A DNA stretch of 64,000 nt from JAXLVB01 sp046329195 (GCA_046329195.1 JAXLVB010000001.1:1488001-1552000), one strand, 5' to 3'. Numbered from the stretch's first letter, positions 1 through 9,186 are shown. Notes: a model not told the origin generated them from the sequence alone. Numbers and translations: made by a program.

Positions 1-752
1 TCTTTGGTCGTAAACGAACTAAAAGGCTTTTGTTCAAGACGTTCGACGTACTTTTTCCACAATACTACTGACTTTTCCACATTACCAATTCCGGCTTTGC
101 CCGCAATGCCTCGTTGAAGCCGCTGAAATGAGCGCAAAAAATCGCTATGACGGCGACGAAGTTGGAAAAATCGAATCTGCCGACGGATGGTTTCGCCAAA
201 CAACCAAAAGATGATGACCCCTATCAACAAACTGCCGATGATAACTAATAAAATAAGCGGATAGTTGGTCTGTTGCTCTACATGCAAGAGATGGGTATCA
301 GCCTTGAGGCTCAACTTTGCTGGGTTACCGCTGATGAGCTCATGCAGTACTACCGAGTCAGCAGGCGAGTACACAGCGGTACAATCTCGCTTACTCCAGA
401 CAAATATCGGCAGGCTGAGTTGTTGAACTTTGTCCACCTCAAACGACACCAAGGTATAAACTACACTGTCTAAACTGCCTCGTTGGTCGGTTTGGGTAGT
501 AAAAAACTCTCGTTTGATGCAGTCAAAAGGGCGAAACGTCCAATTGGTATCAGGAAAAAAGACCTCTTGGTCGGCGGGATGCCGATAGCTAAGTGCAAAT
601 TGAATCGGATAGCCGATTTTGATGGTATCGGACAAAAACTTTCCGTTGGGACGCTGCGCCATTGCCACTGAAACACTCAACCACAAACTCAAGCAAAGCC
701 CCCATCCTGATTGAAATCGAGCAAGGTTCTTCACAAATCGGCGCACTTTCAT
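1..752 (-). CDS. Partial membrane-anchored protein beside DUF58 (3' end outside window)
   Basis: I translated this by hand on the minus strand. An ATG at 752 opens a frame that runs without a stop to the window edge, giving about 250 residues and no C-terminus. The N-terminus (MKVRRFVKNLARF, then a hydrophobic stretch ending SVSVAMA) looks like a signal peptide. A beta-rich extracytoplasmic domain follows, then one membrane segment near residues 165-185 (YPLILLVIIGSLLIGVIIFW), then a basic cytoplasmic tail (RRQIRFFQLRRRH). It lies downstream of the DUF58 gene on the same strand. In Bacteroidota, DUF58 genes commonly sit with such single-span proteins in the MoxR/Bat (aerotolerance-type) cluster, so a Bat-cluster accessory role is likely. 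I do not recognise a specific family. The frame is certain; the function is inferred from context. Confidence 0.75.
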   Translation of the reverse strand, partial: MKVRRFVKNLARFQSGWGLCLSLWLSVSVAMAQRPNGKFLSDTIKIGYPIQFALSYRHPADQEVFFPDTNWTFRPFDCIKREFFTTQTDQRGSLDSVVYTLVSFEVDKVQQLSLPIFVWSKRDCTAVYSPADSVVLHELISGNPAKLSLKADTHLLHVEQQTNYPLILLVIIGSLLIGVIIFWLFGETIRRQIRFFQLRRRHSDFLRSFQRLQRGIAGKAGIGNVEKSVVLWKKYVERLEQKPFSSFTTK

Positions 753-881
753 CAGTTGTAATTTAGACACAAGACGTATAGATACTAAACAAGAGAGTTT
801 TCGATAAGAGATGATTAGCCGACCCATGTCGTATAGTGAATATGCCTGTTTATGAGTAACTTACAAACGAACATCACAAGG

Positions 882-985
882 TCGGTACCCAGCCTCGACT
901 TCGCTCGGCTACTGAACAACCAATCATCAATAACCAACCTCAACTACCCAATAACCAGCCACTAATCTACCAGTAACAATACACT
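882..985. repeat. Degenerate CAATAACCA-type intergenic low-complexity tract
   Basis: Between the DUF58 gene and the partial gene lies a tract rich in short imperfect units (AACCAAT, AATAACCA, CACTAAT), preceded at about 893-910 by a GC-richer self-complementary stretch (CCTCGACTTCGCTCGG). No reading frame spans it. It looks like decayed intergenic repeat sequence in the spacer of a minus-strand operon. Confidence 0.45.
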
Positions 986-991
986 AATCCC

Positions 992-1894
992 CTAATTAGC
1001 TTCGGGTTCGGCAATGGCATTGGAGCGGAGGTTTCGGAACTTAAACAACTTAATTAACTTCGGTACGTAGTCTTCGGTAGAGTTAATGGCGATATAGTTG
1101 GCCTTGTACTCTTTGCAAAGTTGCTCAAGCGTTTGGCGGTTATTCTGAAAAATCCCTCTCACAAAATTACGAAACCGATTCGACGACGTATTCATCCAAA
1201 CGGTGCGGCGGCTCTCGGTGTCATACACAGGTACGATTCCCATGCGAGGCAGGTTGGTTTCTCGCTGGTCGTAGAGGTGGACCACCACCAAATCGTGCTT
1301 GCGGGCCAATGCCTTGAGGTGGTGTTCGTATCCAGCATCAATAAAATCCGAAATCAAAATAACGACGCTTTTGCGTCGCAAGATGTCAAGTGCAAACACA
1401 ATGGCCTTTGACAAGTCGGTTTTGAGCGATTCGGGTTTTAGTTTAAACAACTCCACAATAATCTGGTAGCCATGTTTGATGCTGTTGGAGGGCTTGATGT
1501 AGCGCTCTTTGCGGTCGCTGAAACAATACAACCCCACGTGGCTGGCTTCTTGAATAGCCGACAGCGACAGCACCGCACAAATCTCCTTGGTGGTGGCCAA
1601 TTTAGAGCGTTCGCTGCTTCCTACTTGCTGCGAAGCACTCACGTCCACCATAAAAAACACCGTTTGCTCCTTTTCTTCTTTGAAAATCTTCACATACGTG
1701 CCGTGTCCTTTGGCCGTGGTGTTCCAGTCAATGAGCCGAAGGTCATCGCCGTACTGGTATTCACGTACATCGGCAAACTCTAGCCCCGACCCCTTAAACA
1801 CCGAACGGAAGTTGCCGTGCATACTGCCGTTCACTGCCCTACGGATGCGGATTTCGTAATTATGGACTTTCGCCAGAAATTCTTGGAGGTTCAT
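992..1894 (-). CDS. DUF58 domain protein (MoxR/Bat-cluster type)
   Basis: A 300-residue cytoplasmic protein of the DUF58 family. The diagnostic block is seen around residues 30-65: GSGLEFADVREYQYGDD followed by RLIDWNTTAK. A von Willebrand A-like fold follows, with VFFMVDVSAS at about residue 80 giving a D-x-S-x-S metal-site-like motif. Members are usually encoded beside MoxR AAA ATPases and Bat proteins and are thought to act in envelope-complex assembly or stress tolerance. The biochemical role is unknown. The ATG at 1894 gives a normal N-terminus (MNLQEFLAKV) and full family length. The gene diverges from the DUF4296 gene and is followed by a membrane-anchored partner. No MoxR gene is seen upstream here, so it may lie beyond the window edge or elsewhere. 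The family call is firm. Confidence 0.9.
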   Translation of the reverse strand: MNLQEFLAKVHNYEIRIRRAVNGSMHGNFRSVFKGSGLEFADVREYQYGDDLRLIDWNTTAKGHGTYVKIFKEEKEQTVFFMVDVSASQQVGSSERSKLATTKEICAVLSLSAIQEASHVGLYCFSDRKERYIKPSNSIKHGYQIIVELFKLKPESLKTDLSKAIVFALDILRRKSVVILISDFIDAGYEHHLKALARKHDLVVVHLYDQRETNLPRMGIVPVYDTESRRTVWMNTSSNRFRNFVRGIFQNNRQTLEQLCKEYKANYIAINSTEDYVPKLIKLFKFRNLRSNAIAEPEAN

Positions 1895-2088
1895 ACTAGA
1901 TGGTCCAAAAGTGAATACTCACAACGCCTTGTTGCTTATGCGGCCAAGTTAAAGTTTGTTAAACCTTGTACTATAGCTTCAGCAATACTACAAAGTTTGG
2001 AAATTATACGCTAATTTCGGCATTCTATTGGCTTAAAGCTACACAATGTTTCGTGCTTTAGTATCCCCCAAAGCCAATAACCTGCTGA

Positions 2089-2116
2089 TTGTTAGACAAC
2101 TACTTGACTAACTTTG
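2089..2116 (+). promoter_or_regulatory. Bacteroidota-type promoter of the DUF4296 gene
   Basis: A TTG at 2089-2091, a 17-nt spacer and a perfect -7 box TAACTTTG at 2109-2116 fit the TTTG/TAnnTTTG consensus. Because the box overlaps a TTG at 2114, that upstream start cannot be used. It supports the ATG at 2129. Confidence 0.65.
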
Positions 2117-2128
2117 TTTGATTCATTT

Positions 2129-2500
2129 ATGAATTCTATCCGTTTGTTTGTGGTCTGGATGGCCTGTTTGTGTCTTGGTTTGCTGGCTTGCCATAGTACC
2201 AATCCGTCTATTATGGAGAAACCTGACGACCTGATTCCAAACGATACGATGGCCATGATGCTGCGTGACATCCACTTGATAGAGGCCCGTATTAACAAAA
2301 TGAATATTGCGGCTCAAGACTCTACTAAGTTGATTTATCAAGCGATGGAAAAGCGTCTTTTTCTGAAATATCACACCGATTCTACTCGTTATCGGAGCAG
2401 TTATCGGTATTACATCAGTGAACCCGAGCGCTTTGGCGAACTCTATAAAAAGGTGGTTGAAGACTTAGAAAAACGCAATCAATCGGCCAACATAGACTGA
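2129..2500 (+). CDS. DUF4296 family lipoprotein
   Basis: A small exported lipoprotein of 123 residues. The signal peptide MNSIRLFVVWMACLCLGLLAC ends in a lipobox (GLLAC), predicting anchoring in the envelope through the cysteine. The mature part carries the DUF4296 pattern: a short helix after LIPNDTMAMMLRDIHLIEA, then KRLFLKYHTDSTRYRSSYRYY. The frame opens at a TTG at 2114, but that lies inside the -7 box, so I take the ATG at 2129. DUF4296 genes in Bacteroidota usually neighbour dihydroorotase and polyprenol monophosphomannose synthase. Here the mannosyltransferase follows 119 bp downstream and the dihydroorotase is absent. The molecular function is unknown. Confidence 0.85.
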   Translation: MNSIRLFVVWMACLCLGLLACHSTNPSIMEKPDDLIPNDTMAMMLRDIHLIEARINKMNIAAQDSTKLIYQAMEKRLFLKYHTDSTRYRSSYRYYISEPERFGELYKKVVEDLEKRNQSANID

Positions 2501-2596
2501 TAACGTGAAGCTACTAAATGACTGTTGATAAGCCACGTAGATACCTTTACTTTGCAATAACTCGCAAAAGCTATCTACTTTGCGCCAATAAATGTA

Positions 2597-2604
2597 TAAT
2601 TTTG
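2597..2604 (+). promoter_or_regulatory. -7 box upstream of the mannosyltransferase
   Basis: A perfect TAATTTTG (TAnnTTTG) lies 15 bp before the first possible start codon. A TTTG at 2579-2582 is too close for a standard -33 element, so only the -7 box is clear. Transcription would begin near 2610, giving a very short leader. Confidence 0.5.
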
Positions 2605-2619
2605 CCAAGAAATCCGTAG

Positions 2620-3372
2620 TTGCTCATTATTGTTTCTACTTCATTGAAAGAACGCCTCGTTATTATCCCTACCTACAACGAAATCGAGAACGTTGAAGCT
2701 ATTATTCGGAAGGTATTTAGCCTTGCTATTCCTTTTCATGTGCTTATTGTAGATGACGGCTCGCCCGATGGCACCGCCACCAAAGTAAAGGAACTTCAGC
2801 AAGAATTTCCCAACCAGCTTTTTTTGGAAGAACGCAAGGGAAAGCTGGGCTTAGGCACGGCCTACATCCACGGGTTTCGGTACGCCTTGGAGCGAGGATA
2901 CCAATACATTTTTGAAATGGACGCCGACTTTTCGCATAATCCTGAAGACTTGGTGCGCCTCTACAATGCTTGCGCCACAGGCCAACACGATATTGCGATT
3001 GGATCTCGATACATCAAGGGGGTCAATGTAGTCAACTGGCCCATTGGGCGAGTGTTGATGTCGTATTTTGCAGGCTATTATGTGCGTACTATTACCAGTA
3101 TGCCTATCATGGACCCTACGGCTGGGTTTATCTGCTACAGCCGCAAGGCGCTCGAAACTATCAATCTCAATCGTATTCGTTTTGTGGGGTATGCGTTCCA
3201 AATCGAGATGAAATTTACGGCTTGGAAACACGGCCTGCGCCTCACCGAAGTGCCTATCATTTTTACAGACCGCACCCAAGGCGAGTCTAAGATGTCGGGC
3301 AAGATTTTCAGAGAGGCTATTGTCGGGGTTATTGAGATGAAAATGGGAAGTTGGTTTAGGAATTATCAATAG
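2620..3372 (+). CDS. Polyprenol monophosphomannose synthase (GT2)
   Basis: A family 2 glycosyltransferase of about 240-250 residues, the size of bacterial polyprenol-phosphate mannose synthases without a membrane domain. Seen: the opening LVIIPTYNEIENVE, the nucleotide-binding VDDGSPDGT (about residues 45-53), the metal-binding DADFSHNP (about residue 107) and the later GSRYIKG block. It should transfer mannose (or a related hexose) from GDP-sugar to undecaprenyl phosphate at the inner membrane, supplying a lipid-linked donor for envelope glycans. The first start is TTG at 2620. A second TTG at 2644 would give MKERLVIIPTYNE, which matches family N-termini better, so the true start may be 24 bp later. 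It follows the DUF4296 gene, the usual context in Bacteroidota. Confidence 0.88.
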   Translation: MLIIVSTSLKERLVIIPTYNEIENVEAIIRKVFSLAIPFHVLIVDDGSPDGTATKVKELQQEFPNQLFLEERKGKLGLGTAYIHGFRYALERGYQYIFEMDADFSHNPEDLVRLYNACATGQHDIAIGSRYIKGVNVVNWPIGRVLMSYFAGYYVRTITSMPIMDPTAGFICYSRKALETINLNRIRFVGYAFQIEMKFTAWKHGLRLTEVPIIFTDRTQGESKMSGKIFREAIVGVIEMKMGSWFRNYQ

Positions 3373-3464
3373 CCGAGAGGAGTCAGATAAGTCAAGAGAG
3401 CCGAGGGAAAGAAAATAGCTGAATAATTTTTATGGCTCTGGCTCCCTCGTTTGGAGAAAATTTT

Positions 3465-3472
3465 TATTTTTG
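3465..3472 (+). promoter_or_regulatory. -7 box upstream of the small membrane protein gene
   Basis: A perfect TATTTTTG lies 27 bp before the ATG at 3499. No TTTG is seen at a standard upstream distance. The box is one reason to treat the 62-codon frame as a real gene. Confidence 0.45.
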
Positions 3473-3498
3473 TCTAAACTTTATCATTCTCAACAGCC

Positions 3499-3687
3499 AT
3501 GAAAATCAAGGAATTAGTATCTAAGGCAAATAAGGCCCTGACTATTTTGAATCTTTTTCTCATCGGAATAGTCACTTTTGGCAATATTCCGAAAAAGTAC
3601 AGAGAACGTACCATGTCAGGGGCTATCAATATGGTCGTGTTGCTATTACTGATGGTGGTTATCGTTTCGTATGCGCTAAAAGAATAG
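3499..3687 (+). CDS. Small two-helix membrane protein, unknown
   Basis: A 62-residue protein with two hydrophobic segments, about residues 13-29 (LTILNLFLIGIVTFGNI) and 42-60 (AINMVVLLLLMVVIVSY), joined by a basic loop (PKKYRERT). That predicts a hairpin in the inner membrane with the loop on the cytoplasmic side. It has an ATG start and a -7 promoter box 27 bp upstream. It is monocistronic, between the mannosyltransferase and the CotH gene. I do not recognise a family. Base composition is like the neighbours. Likely a genuine small gene, function unknown. Confidence 0.6.
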   Translation: MKIKELVSKANKALTILNLFLIGIVTFGNIPKKYRERTMSGAINMVVLLLLMVVIVSYALKE

Positions 3688-3873
3688 TCCCTCAATGGGT
3701 GGAGTTTAGGATGAAGCAGCGTTTTCATACTTCCTCAATAAGGTTGTTATAATCCCATTTCCTTGTTATGGGCGTTGAACACCACCTCCCTCCATCCCCC
3801 CGCTAAGAAGGTCAGCTCAAAAACATTTTTTAGGTATATTGCCGCAACAAACGCTATGGTTGTACCTCTACCT

Positions 3874-5520
3874 ATGAAATTTTGCGGCCTCATTGCCCTA
3901 CTGGCAGGGTGTTGGTTTTCTTCGGCTTCACAAGCCCAAACCCTCACGTCGTCTAATCTTCCTATTTTTAAAATCACTACCAACGGTACCTACATTGTGG
4001 ACGAGCCGAAGCGTATGGTTGGCCTTGAGGTGATTGATAACGGCCCTGGCAAGCGCAACAATCTCACCGATGCACCCAACGGTTATAATGGCAAAATCGG
4101 TATTGAGTACCGAGGTTCTTCGTCACAAACGTTTCCTAAGAAACCCTACGGTTTTGAGACTTGGGATTCAACTGGCAATAGTGTGAACATCGGGCTGATG
4201 GGTTTTCCTGCCGAAAGTGATTGGATTCTGAATGCCAATTACAACGACAAAACCATGATTCGGAACTTTTTGGTGTACTCGTTGGCTAGTCGAATGGGGC
4301 GGTATGCCTCACGTACTCGCTTCTGTGAAGTAGTCCTCGATGACCAGTATCAGGGGGTTTACCTGTTCCAAGAAAAAATCAAACGAGACAAAAATCGGGT
4401 CAACATCAGCAACCTCAAACCTACCGACAACTCAGGCGATGCGTTGACAGGTGGGTATATCGTCAAGATTGATAAAACCACAGGCTCGCCTGCCAAAAGT
4501 TGGTATTCGCCTTTTTTGCCTGACGGTAGGTCTAAAATCGCTCCTCTGTTTTTGGTCGAATACCCTAAAATTGAAGACATCACCGACACGCAATTCAACT
4601 ATATCAAGAATTTTATCATCGGGTTTGAGACGGCCCTGTATTCATCAGACTATTTAGACACCCAAAAGGGCTTTCGGAAATACATTGATGAAGACTCGTT
4701 TGTGGATTATTTTATCTTGACAGAACTAGCCAAGCCAGTAGATGGCTATCGTCTGAGTACTTTTATGTATAAAGACAAAGACAGCAAAGGTGGCAAGCTC
4801 AACATGGGGCCTGCTTGGGACTATGACATTGCCCTCGGCAATGGCAACTATTATGACGCTTTCAAGCCCTCGGGTTGGCAGTATCAGGTAAATCAATTGA
4901 TGCCCGTGCCCTCTACTCAAGAAGACCCCTTCAAAGCACCTGCTTGGTGGACCCGACTTCTCACCGACATTGAGTTCTCTAAAAAAATCAAAACTCGCTG
5001 GCAAGACCTCCGAAAAGGGGCTTTCCAGACAGATAAAATCATAGCAATTGTTGATTCTGCCGCTACGAACCTCAACGAAGCGCAAGTTCGGAATTTCCAG
5101 CGCTGGAACATCTTGGGGCAATACGTTTGGCCTAATTACTTTGTAGGGAAGTCTTATCTTGAAGAAGTTAACTGGCTCAAAGACTGGATTCGGCAACGAC
5201 TCGCTTGGTTAGATGAGCAATACCAAAACTTTGGGGTTATTACAGGTACCAACTTCTTTTCGGCACGTCAGGTACATCTCTCTCCCAACCCTTCGGATGG
5301 CTCACTCTTGCTTGACTTTGAGCTAGCCCAGTCGTCGTACCTGACAGTACAGGTACTGGATGTCACTGGGCGTGTTGTAAGTATTTTGACTAATCAGTTT
5401 TATGAGCAAGGGCCTCATCAAATAAGTGCCCTATTGGGTGAACTACCGAGTGGCACATATATTGTCAATTATCAAGCCACTAACCAACCACCTATTCAAA
5501 AAAAATGGATTAAGCTTTGA
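3874..5520 (+). CDS. Secreted CotH kinase-like protein with T9SS sorting domain
   Basis: About 548 residues. The signal peptide MKFCGLIALLAGCWFSSASQAQ decides the start at 3874; the frame is open further up (3763 or 3856), but those starts put extra residues before a normal signal peptide. The CotH domain spans about residues 30-430, with IEYRGSSSQTFPKKPYGFET near its start, LNANYNDKTMIRNFLVY next, and the acidic GPAWDYDIALGN late, resembling the metal/phosphotransfer residues of the atypical CotH kinase fold. The last 85 residues (SPNPSDGSLLLDFE... LPSGTYIVNY) form a type A T9SS C-terminal domain, so the protein should cross the outer membrane by T9SS and be released or anchored at the surface. 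The substrate is unknown. A terminator follows. Confidence 0.88.
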   Translation: MKFCGLIALLAGCWFSSASQAQTLTSSNLPIFKITTNGTYIVDEPKRMVGLEVIDNGPGKRNNLTDAPNGYNGKIGIEYRGSSSQTFPKKPYGFETWDSTGNSVNIGLMGFPAESDWILNANYNDKTMIRNFLVYSLASRMGRYASRTRFCEVVLDDQYQGVYLFQEKIKRDKNRVNISNLKPTDNSGDALTGGYIVKIDKTTGSPAKSWYSPFLPDGRSKIAPLFLVEYPKIEDITDTQFNYIKNFIIGFETALYSSDYLDTQKGFRKYIDEDSFVDYFILTELAKPVDGYRLSTFMYKDKDSKGGKLNMGPAWDYDIALGNGNYYDAFKPSGWQYQVNQLMPVPSTQEDPFKAPAWWTRLLTDIEFSKKIKTRWQDLRKGAFQTDKIIAIVDSAATNLNEAQVRNFQRWNILGQYVWPNYFVGKSYLEEVNWLKDWIRQRLAWLDEQYQNFGVITGTNFFSARQVHLSPNPSDGSLLLDFELAQSSYLTVQVLDVTGRVVSILTNQFYEQGPHQISALLGELPSGTYIVNYQATNQPPIQKKWIKL

Positions 5521-5591
5521 TTGTGAGAGATTTTGAAAAAAACTTTCATTTTTTTCGTGTCCTCTTTATATACTTTTTATATACCAATTTC

Positions 5592-5622
5592 AAAAAACCT
5601 TCCCTGTTCGGAAGGTTTTTTT
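5592..5622 (+). terminator. Terminator after the CotH gene
   Basis: A perfect 12-bp stem (5592-5603 with 5610-5621) and 6-nt loop, with an A-run entering and a T-run leaving the hairpin, 72 bp after the CotH stop codon. A classic intrinsic terminator. Confidence 0.85.
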
Positions 5623-5826
5623 GTTGTAAACAAAAAATATATGCAAACTACTTACCACTTTGGCATAACAATTGTAGAATACATAGATAGAAAGTTTACA
5701 CCCATCTGTTAACGTCAAACAACACCTAAACCTTTTTTTCTGATTTAGCGAATCATCCTCTAATCAGGACTTAGGAAAATTTGACCCAATTATATATAGT
5801 TAATTACCATTTTTTCGCCTATTCAC
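5623..5826. other. AT-rich spacer before the SdrD-B gene
   Basis: About 200 bp, AT-rich, with no supported gene. It must hold the promoter of the SdrD-B gene. I see no perfect TAnnTTTG box; the nearest resemblance is around 5777-5784 (AAAATTTG). Nothing else recognisable. Confidence 0.4.
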
Positions 5827-8800
5827 ATGAACCATTTTTACAGCTTTTTGTCGAAAAAGTGCTTGCCAGTACAACGACTTTGGCTTTTTCTCCTTGTGTG
5901 GTTTGGTGGGATTGAGTTAGGGCAGGCACAAATTGCTGGTATTGTGTATCGAGACTACAATGCCAGTGGTGTCAAAGACCCTAACGAAAAAGGAATCGTT
6001 GGTGCCATCGTAAATGCTTACAATGCTGCTGGCCAACTGGTAGGAACCGCTACGGTACAAACCATAGCCGGAACGTACCAAATCCCCAACGTATCTGGAA
6101 AACTGCGAGTCGAGTTTGTCAACCTTGGCGAATCTCTTTGGGACTCTCCAGTAGGTCTGCAAAATGCGACCTCAATTCAATTTGTAACGGCTCCCAACAT
6201 CAATGTTAATTTAGGACTCAATCGCCCGAATGACTTCTACAAAGGTGTACCGAGTATGATTACCATTTGTTATCGGGCTGGTGCTCACAAAGATTTCAGT
6301 GGTGACCCTGCGCTGGTTAATGTTCCGTATTTTAATTCGGGAGATAGCAGCACAACGGCCTACTCTATTGCCTACGACTCCCCTATGGGGCATTCATTGG
6401 CCGTGCCTATTGCTAAACTGGGCTGCCTTTGGGGGCTTTGCTATGACCGAGTTACTGCCAAAATTTATGCTTCGGCCTTTATGAAGCGTCACTCTGGCTA
6501 TGGACCAAATGGGGCTGGCGCTATTTATATGTCTGATACCGTAGGAACCGATGCTTCGTTGCTGGTCGATTTAAACGCTATTTTTGGAGCAAACACTACA
6601 GGTCCAGACCTGCATAATCTTGAAAAGGACCATTTTCGTGACTACAAAGAAGGCAACGGTCTCACTACCATTGATGCCGTTTCTAAAACGTCGTTAGGAG
6701 GCTTGGCCATCTCACCCGATGGGAAGTTTTTATACGCCATGAACTTGTATGATCGTCAACTTTACGTCATACCTGTTGCCAATCCAACGGCAGCTACCAT
6801 CAAACGCATCCCGATTCCGATACCAACTGGCACCAAAAATCCTGATGACCTCCGTCCCTTCGCCGTAGAGCAATACCTCGGTACGGTCTACGTGGGTATG
6901 GTCAATTCGGCGGAGAGTACGCAAGATTCTACGGACCTCAAGGGGTATATTTATACCTTCGATAGCAAGAGCAATACCTTTAGTAACGAGCCGTTTTTTC
7001 AAATGAACCTCAATTATGAACGAGGTCGTGCTACGCCGGGTGTTCCACAGCAGATAGCAGCATGGCGGCCTTGGGCTAAGGGTTTTAGAGCTATTCCGGC
7101 TAATGTGGGCGATTTTAACTGGAAATACCCCGTTTATCCACAACCAATACTGGTAGGCTTAGACTTCAGCGACGACGGCGATTTACTCATTGGCTTTAGA
7201 GACCGCTATGGCGACCAAATGGGAAATATTGTACGGAGCAATCCTGCCAACAACGAGTATTACTCTGGGGTATCAACAGGCGACATCTTGATTGCCTCGA
7301 AGAAAAATGGGGTTTGGGTGCTTGAGAACAACGGCGACGTTGGCGAAAAACAGAGCTATCACGGACAAAACATTGGTTCTGGTCCGGGAGGCGGCGAATT
7401 CTTCTGCGACGATTACTATGTACCGTTCCAAAACGAAATCTCGACAGGAGGTGTAAAAGTATTGCCTGGCACAGGCGAGGTAGTAGTAGGTTGTATAGAC
7501 CCTATCATGGTGCCTAACAATGCTTATATTGGAGGTTCCAGCTCAGGAGGTTTGCGTTGGTTTAGTACCGAAGACGGTCACTACCGCAGAGGCTACCGAC
7601 TATTCGGGCCAGGTTATGGCGGAAAAGACGTTGTGGCTGACTCATTAAGCTTGGGAAAGTCGGCCTCATTGGGCGATATTGAGCTTATTGCCGACCCGGG
7701 CCCGCTCGAAATTGGCAACCGCATTTGGCGAGATACCGACGGCGATGGCATCCAAGATGCCGACGAAGAGGGTATCGCCAACGTAGTAGTAGAACTTTGG
7801 AAAAATAATGTGAAAATAGCTACCGAAACTACTAACGACAAAGGCGAATACTACTTCCACAGCTTCAAGTGGAAAGACCTGACTCGTTTTTCGGATGTTG
7901 AGCTTCGGGTAGATACCACACAGTCGCCGTTGAAAGGCTTACATTTAACTCGCAAAGACGCTGGCAATAACGATGCCATTGATAGCGATGCCAAAGCCGC
8001 TGGTCAAAGTGCCGTGATTCTGCACCAAACGTCTGACTTAGGTGCCAACGACCACCGCCTCGATATGGGCTTTCATCTCTGCCCCATTATCACAAAAATC
8101 GTGGCCAGTAGTCCAGTATGCGTCAATCAGCCCATCAATTTGGCTCTACAAGGCAGCTTTTTGACCTCCTACAGTTGGGTTGGCCCTGGCGGATTTAGCT
8201 CTACCCAGCAGTCGCCTCAAGTAGCTCAAGCCACTACAGGAAGTGCCGGTACTTATTCGGTAACGGTAGGCAACGAAGGCTGCCCTGCCACCGCCACGGT
8301 GAGTGTTCAGGTAAAGTCACTTACGTTAGTGGCTCAAGCAAACTCACCTGTTTGTCAAGATGCAAACCTCGTGTTAGCCTCTTATTTAGCCAACCAATAT
8401 AGCTGGTCTGGTCCTAACGGATTTGTCTCTACGCAACGCTCTCCAGTGATAAATGCCAACAATATTTCTGAAAAAACAGCAGGGGTTTATACGGTTTCGG
8501 CTACCAGTTCTGATGGTTGTACGGCCAGCAATACCGTTTCGGTCTATGTAATGTTATCGTCGGCTTCCATTGCCGTGAAGCCTGTTACGTGTACTGGAAA
8601 CGTCTCGAACGAAGATGGTCAACTTCTCATCATAGGAGCTAAGCCAACCGACCGATATGCTTTTTCGGCAGGAACTACCTACGTAGGTTCCAAAAATTAC
8701 AGTACGGCTATTGCCGTTCCTAACAATGGAATTTTGACTGCCAACTTGCCGAATCCTACTGGTTCACAGAGTTATACAGTCAGAATCTTCTTAAGTTCTG

Positions 8801-8898
8801 ATTGTTATATAGACCGCACGGTCCTACTCAAGCACCAAGAGTGTATATGTCCACCGCCAAAGTGCGTACCATTTGATGTACAGAAAACGAACAAATAA
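5827..8898 (+). CDS. Large secreted SdrD-B / Ig-like surface protein
   Basis: A 1023-residue exported protein. The signal peptide is about residues 1-35 (hydrophobic LWLFLLVWFGGIELGQAQ). Next is a first SdrD-B-like domain (about 36-130; IAGIVYRDYNASGVKDPNEK), then a long region with propeller-like repeats (LAISPDGKFLYAMN; VGLDFSDDGDLLIGFRDRYG). A second SdrD-B domain (about 628-750) has an EF-type calcium loop, DTDGDGIQDADEEG. Two PKD/Ig-like modules follow (about 752-915), each opening with a paired-cysteine SPVC motif, then a final domain ending ECICPPPKCVPFDVQKTNK. Calcium-stiffened SdrD-B repeats point to an adhesive or surface-coat role. No canonical T9SS C-terminal domain is seen; the cysteine/proline-rich tail may be its anchor or sorting signal, which is my inference. 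A terminator follows directly. Confidence 0.85.
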   Translation: MNHFYSFLSKKCLPVQRLWLFLLVWFGGIELGQAQIAGIVYRDYNASGVKDPNEKGIVGAIVNAYNAAGQLVGTATVQTIAGTYQIPNVSGKLRVEFVNLGESLWDSPVGLQNATSIQFVTAPNINVNLGLNRPNDFYKGVPSMITICYRAGAHKDFSGDPALVNVPYFNSGDSSTTAYSIAYDSPMGHSLAVPIAKLGCLWGLCYDRVTAKIYASAFMKRHSGYGPNGAGAIYMSDTVGTDASLLVDLNAIFGANTTGPDLHNLEKDHFRDYKEGNGLTTIDAVSKTSLGGLAISPDGKFLYAMNLYDRQLYVIPVANPTAATIKRIPIPIPTGTKNPDDLRPFAVEQYLGTVYVGMVNSAESTQDSTDLKGYIYTFDSKSNTFSNEPFFQMNLNYERGRATPGVPQQIAAWRPWAKGFRAIPANVGDFNWKYPVYPQPILVGLDFSDDGDLLIGFRDRYGDQMGNIVRSNPANNEYYSGVSTGDILIASKKNGVWVLENNGDVGEKQSYHGQNIGSGPGGGEFFCDDYYVPFQNEISTGGVKVLPGTGEVVVGCIDPIMVPNNAYIGGSSSGGLRWFSTEDGHYRRGYRLFGPGYGGKDVVADSLSLGKSASLGDIELIADPGPLEIGNRIWRDTDGDGIQDADEEGIANVVVELWKNNVKIATETTNDKGEYYFHSFKWKDLTRFSDVELRVDTTQSPLKGLHLTRKDAGNNDAIDSDAKAAGQSAVILHQTSDLGANDHRLDMGFHLCPIITKIVASSPVCVNQPINLALQGSFLTSYSWVGPGGFSSTQQSPQVAQATTGSAGTYSVTVGNEGCPATATVSVQVKSLTLVAQANSPVCQDANLVLASYLANQYSWSGPNGFVSTQRSPVINANNISEKTAGVYTVSATSSDGCTASNTVSVYVMLSSASIAVKPVTCTGNVSNEDGQLLIIGAKPTDRYAFSAGTTYVGSKNYSTAIAVPNNGILTANLPNPTGSQSYTVRIFLSSDCYIDRTVLLKHQECICPPPKCVPFDVQKTNK

Positions 8899-8918
8899 AT
8901 TGTAATTGGGCAAGTTTT

Positions 8919-8951
8919 AAACCTCAGTACTCTTAGTGCTGAGGTTTTTTT
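8919..8951 (+). terminator. Terminator after the SdrD-B gene
   Basis: A hairpin with arms 8919-8930 and 8936-8947 (AAACCTCAG core, one G-U pair near the loop) followed by a T-run, 20 bp after the stop codon. Intrinsic terminator. Confidence 0.8.
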
Positions 8952-9186
8952 GGGTATTAAACGGCTTGTTTTTATTAGCTTTGAGTGTCAAAAAGTGAGC
9001 TTAATAACCGCCAAAGCTAACAGAAAGCTGATGTACAATGCTTCTTTACCTGACAGGCTCTAACTTCAATCAAGTTAGAAAAGCGATTATAGCCTACCTT
9101 TATATCATTCTTGTTACCTTGTTTGCCATCCTTGTTTCCACCGCATTGCAATCCTGAAACGTACTGCCTCAACCAATGAATATTTT

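Noticed and set aside
1121..1859. Several plus-strand open frames opposite the DUF58 gene
   Set aside because: They are frame shadows of a well-supported gene, with no family-like sequence or promoter.
3372..3390. GAGGAGTCAGATAAG sequence shared with 51541-51555
   Set aside because: A 15-bp match of this kind between two spacers may be coincidence or a small dispersed repeat; two copies are too few to call.
3763..3873. Longer N-terminus for the CotH protein
   Set aside because: It would put 37 non-signal residues before a normal signal peptide that begins at 3874.
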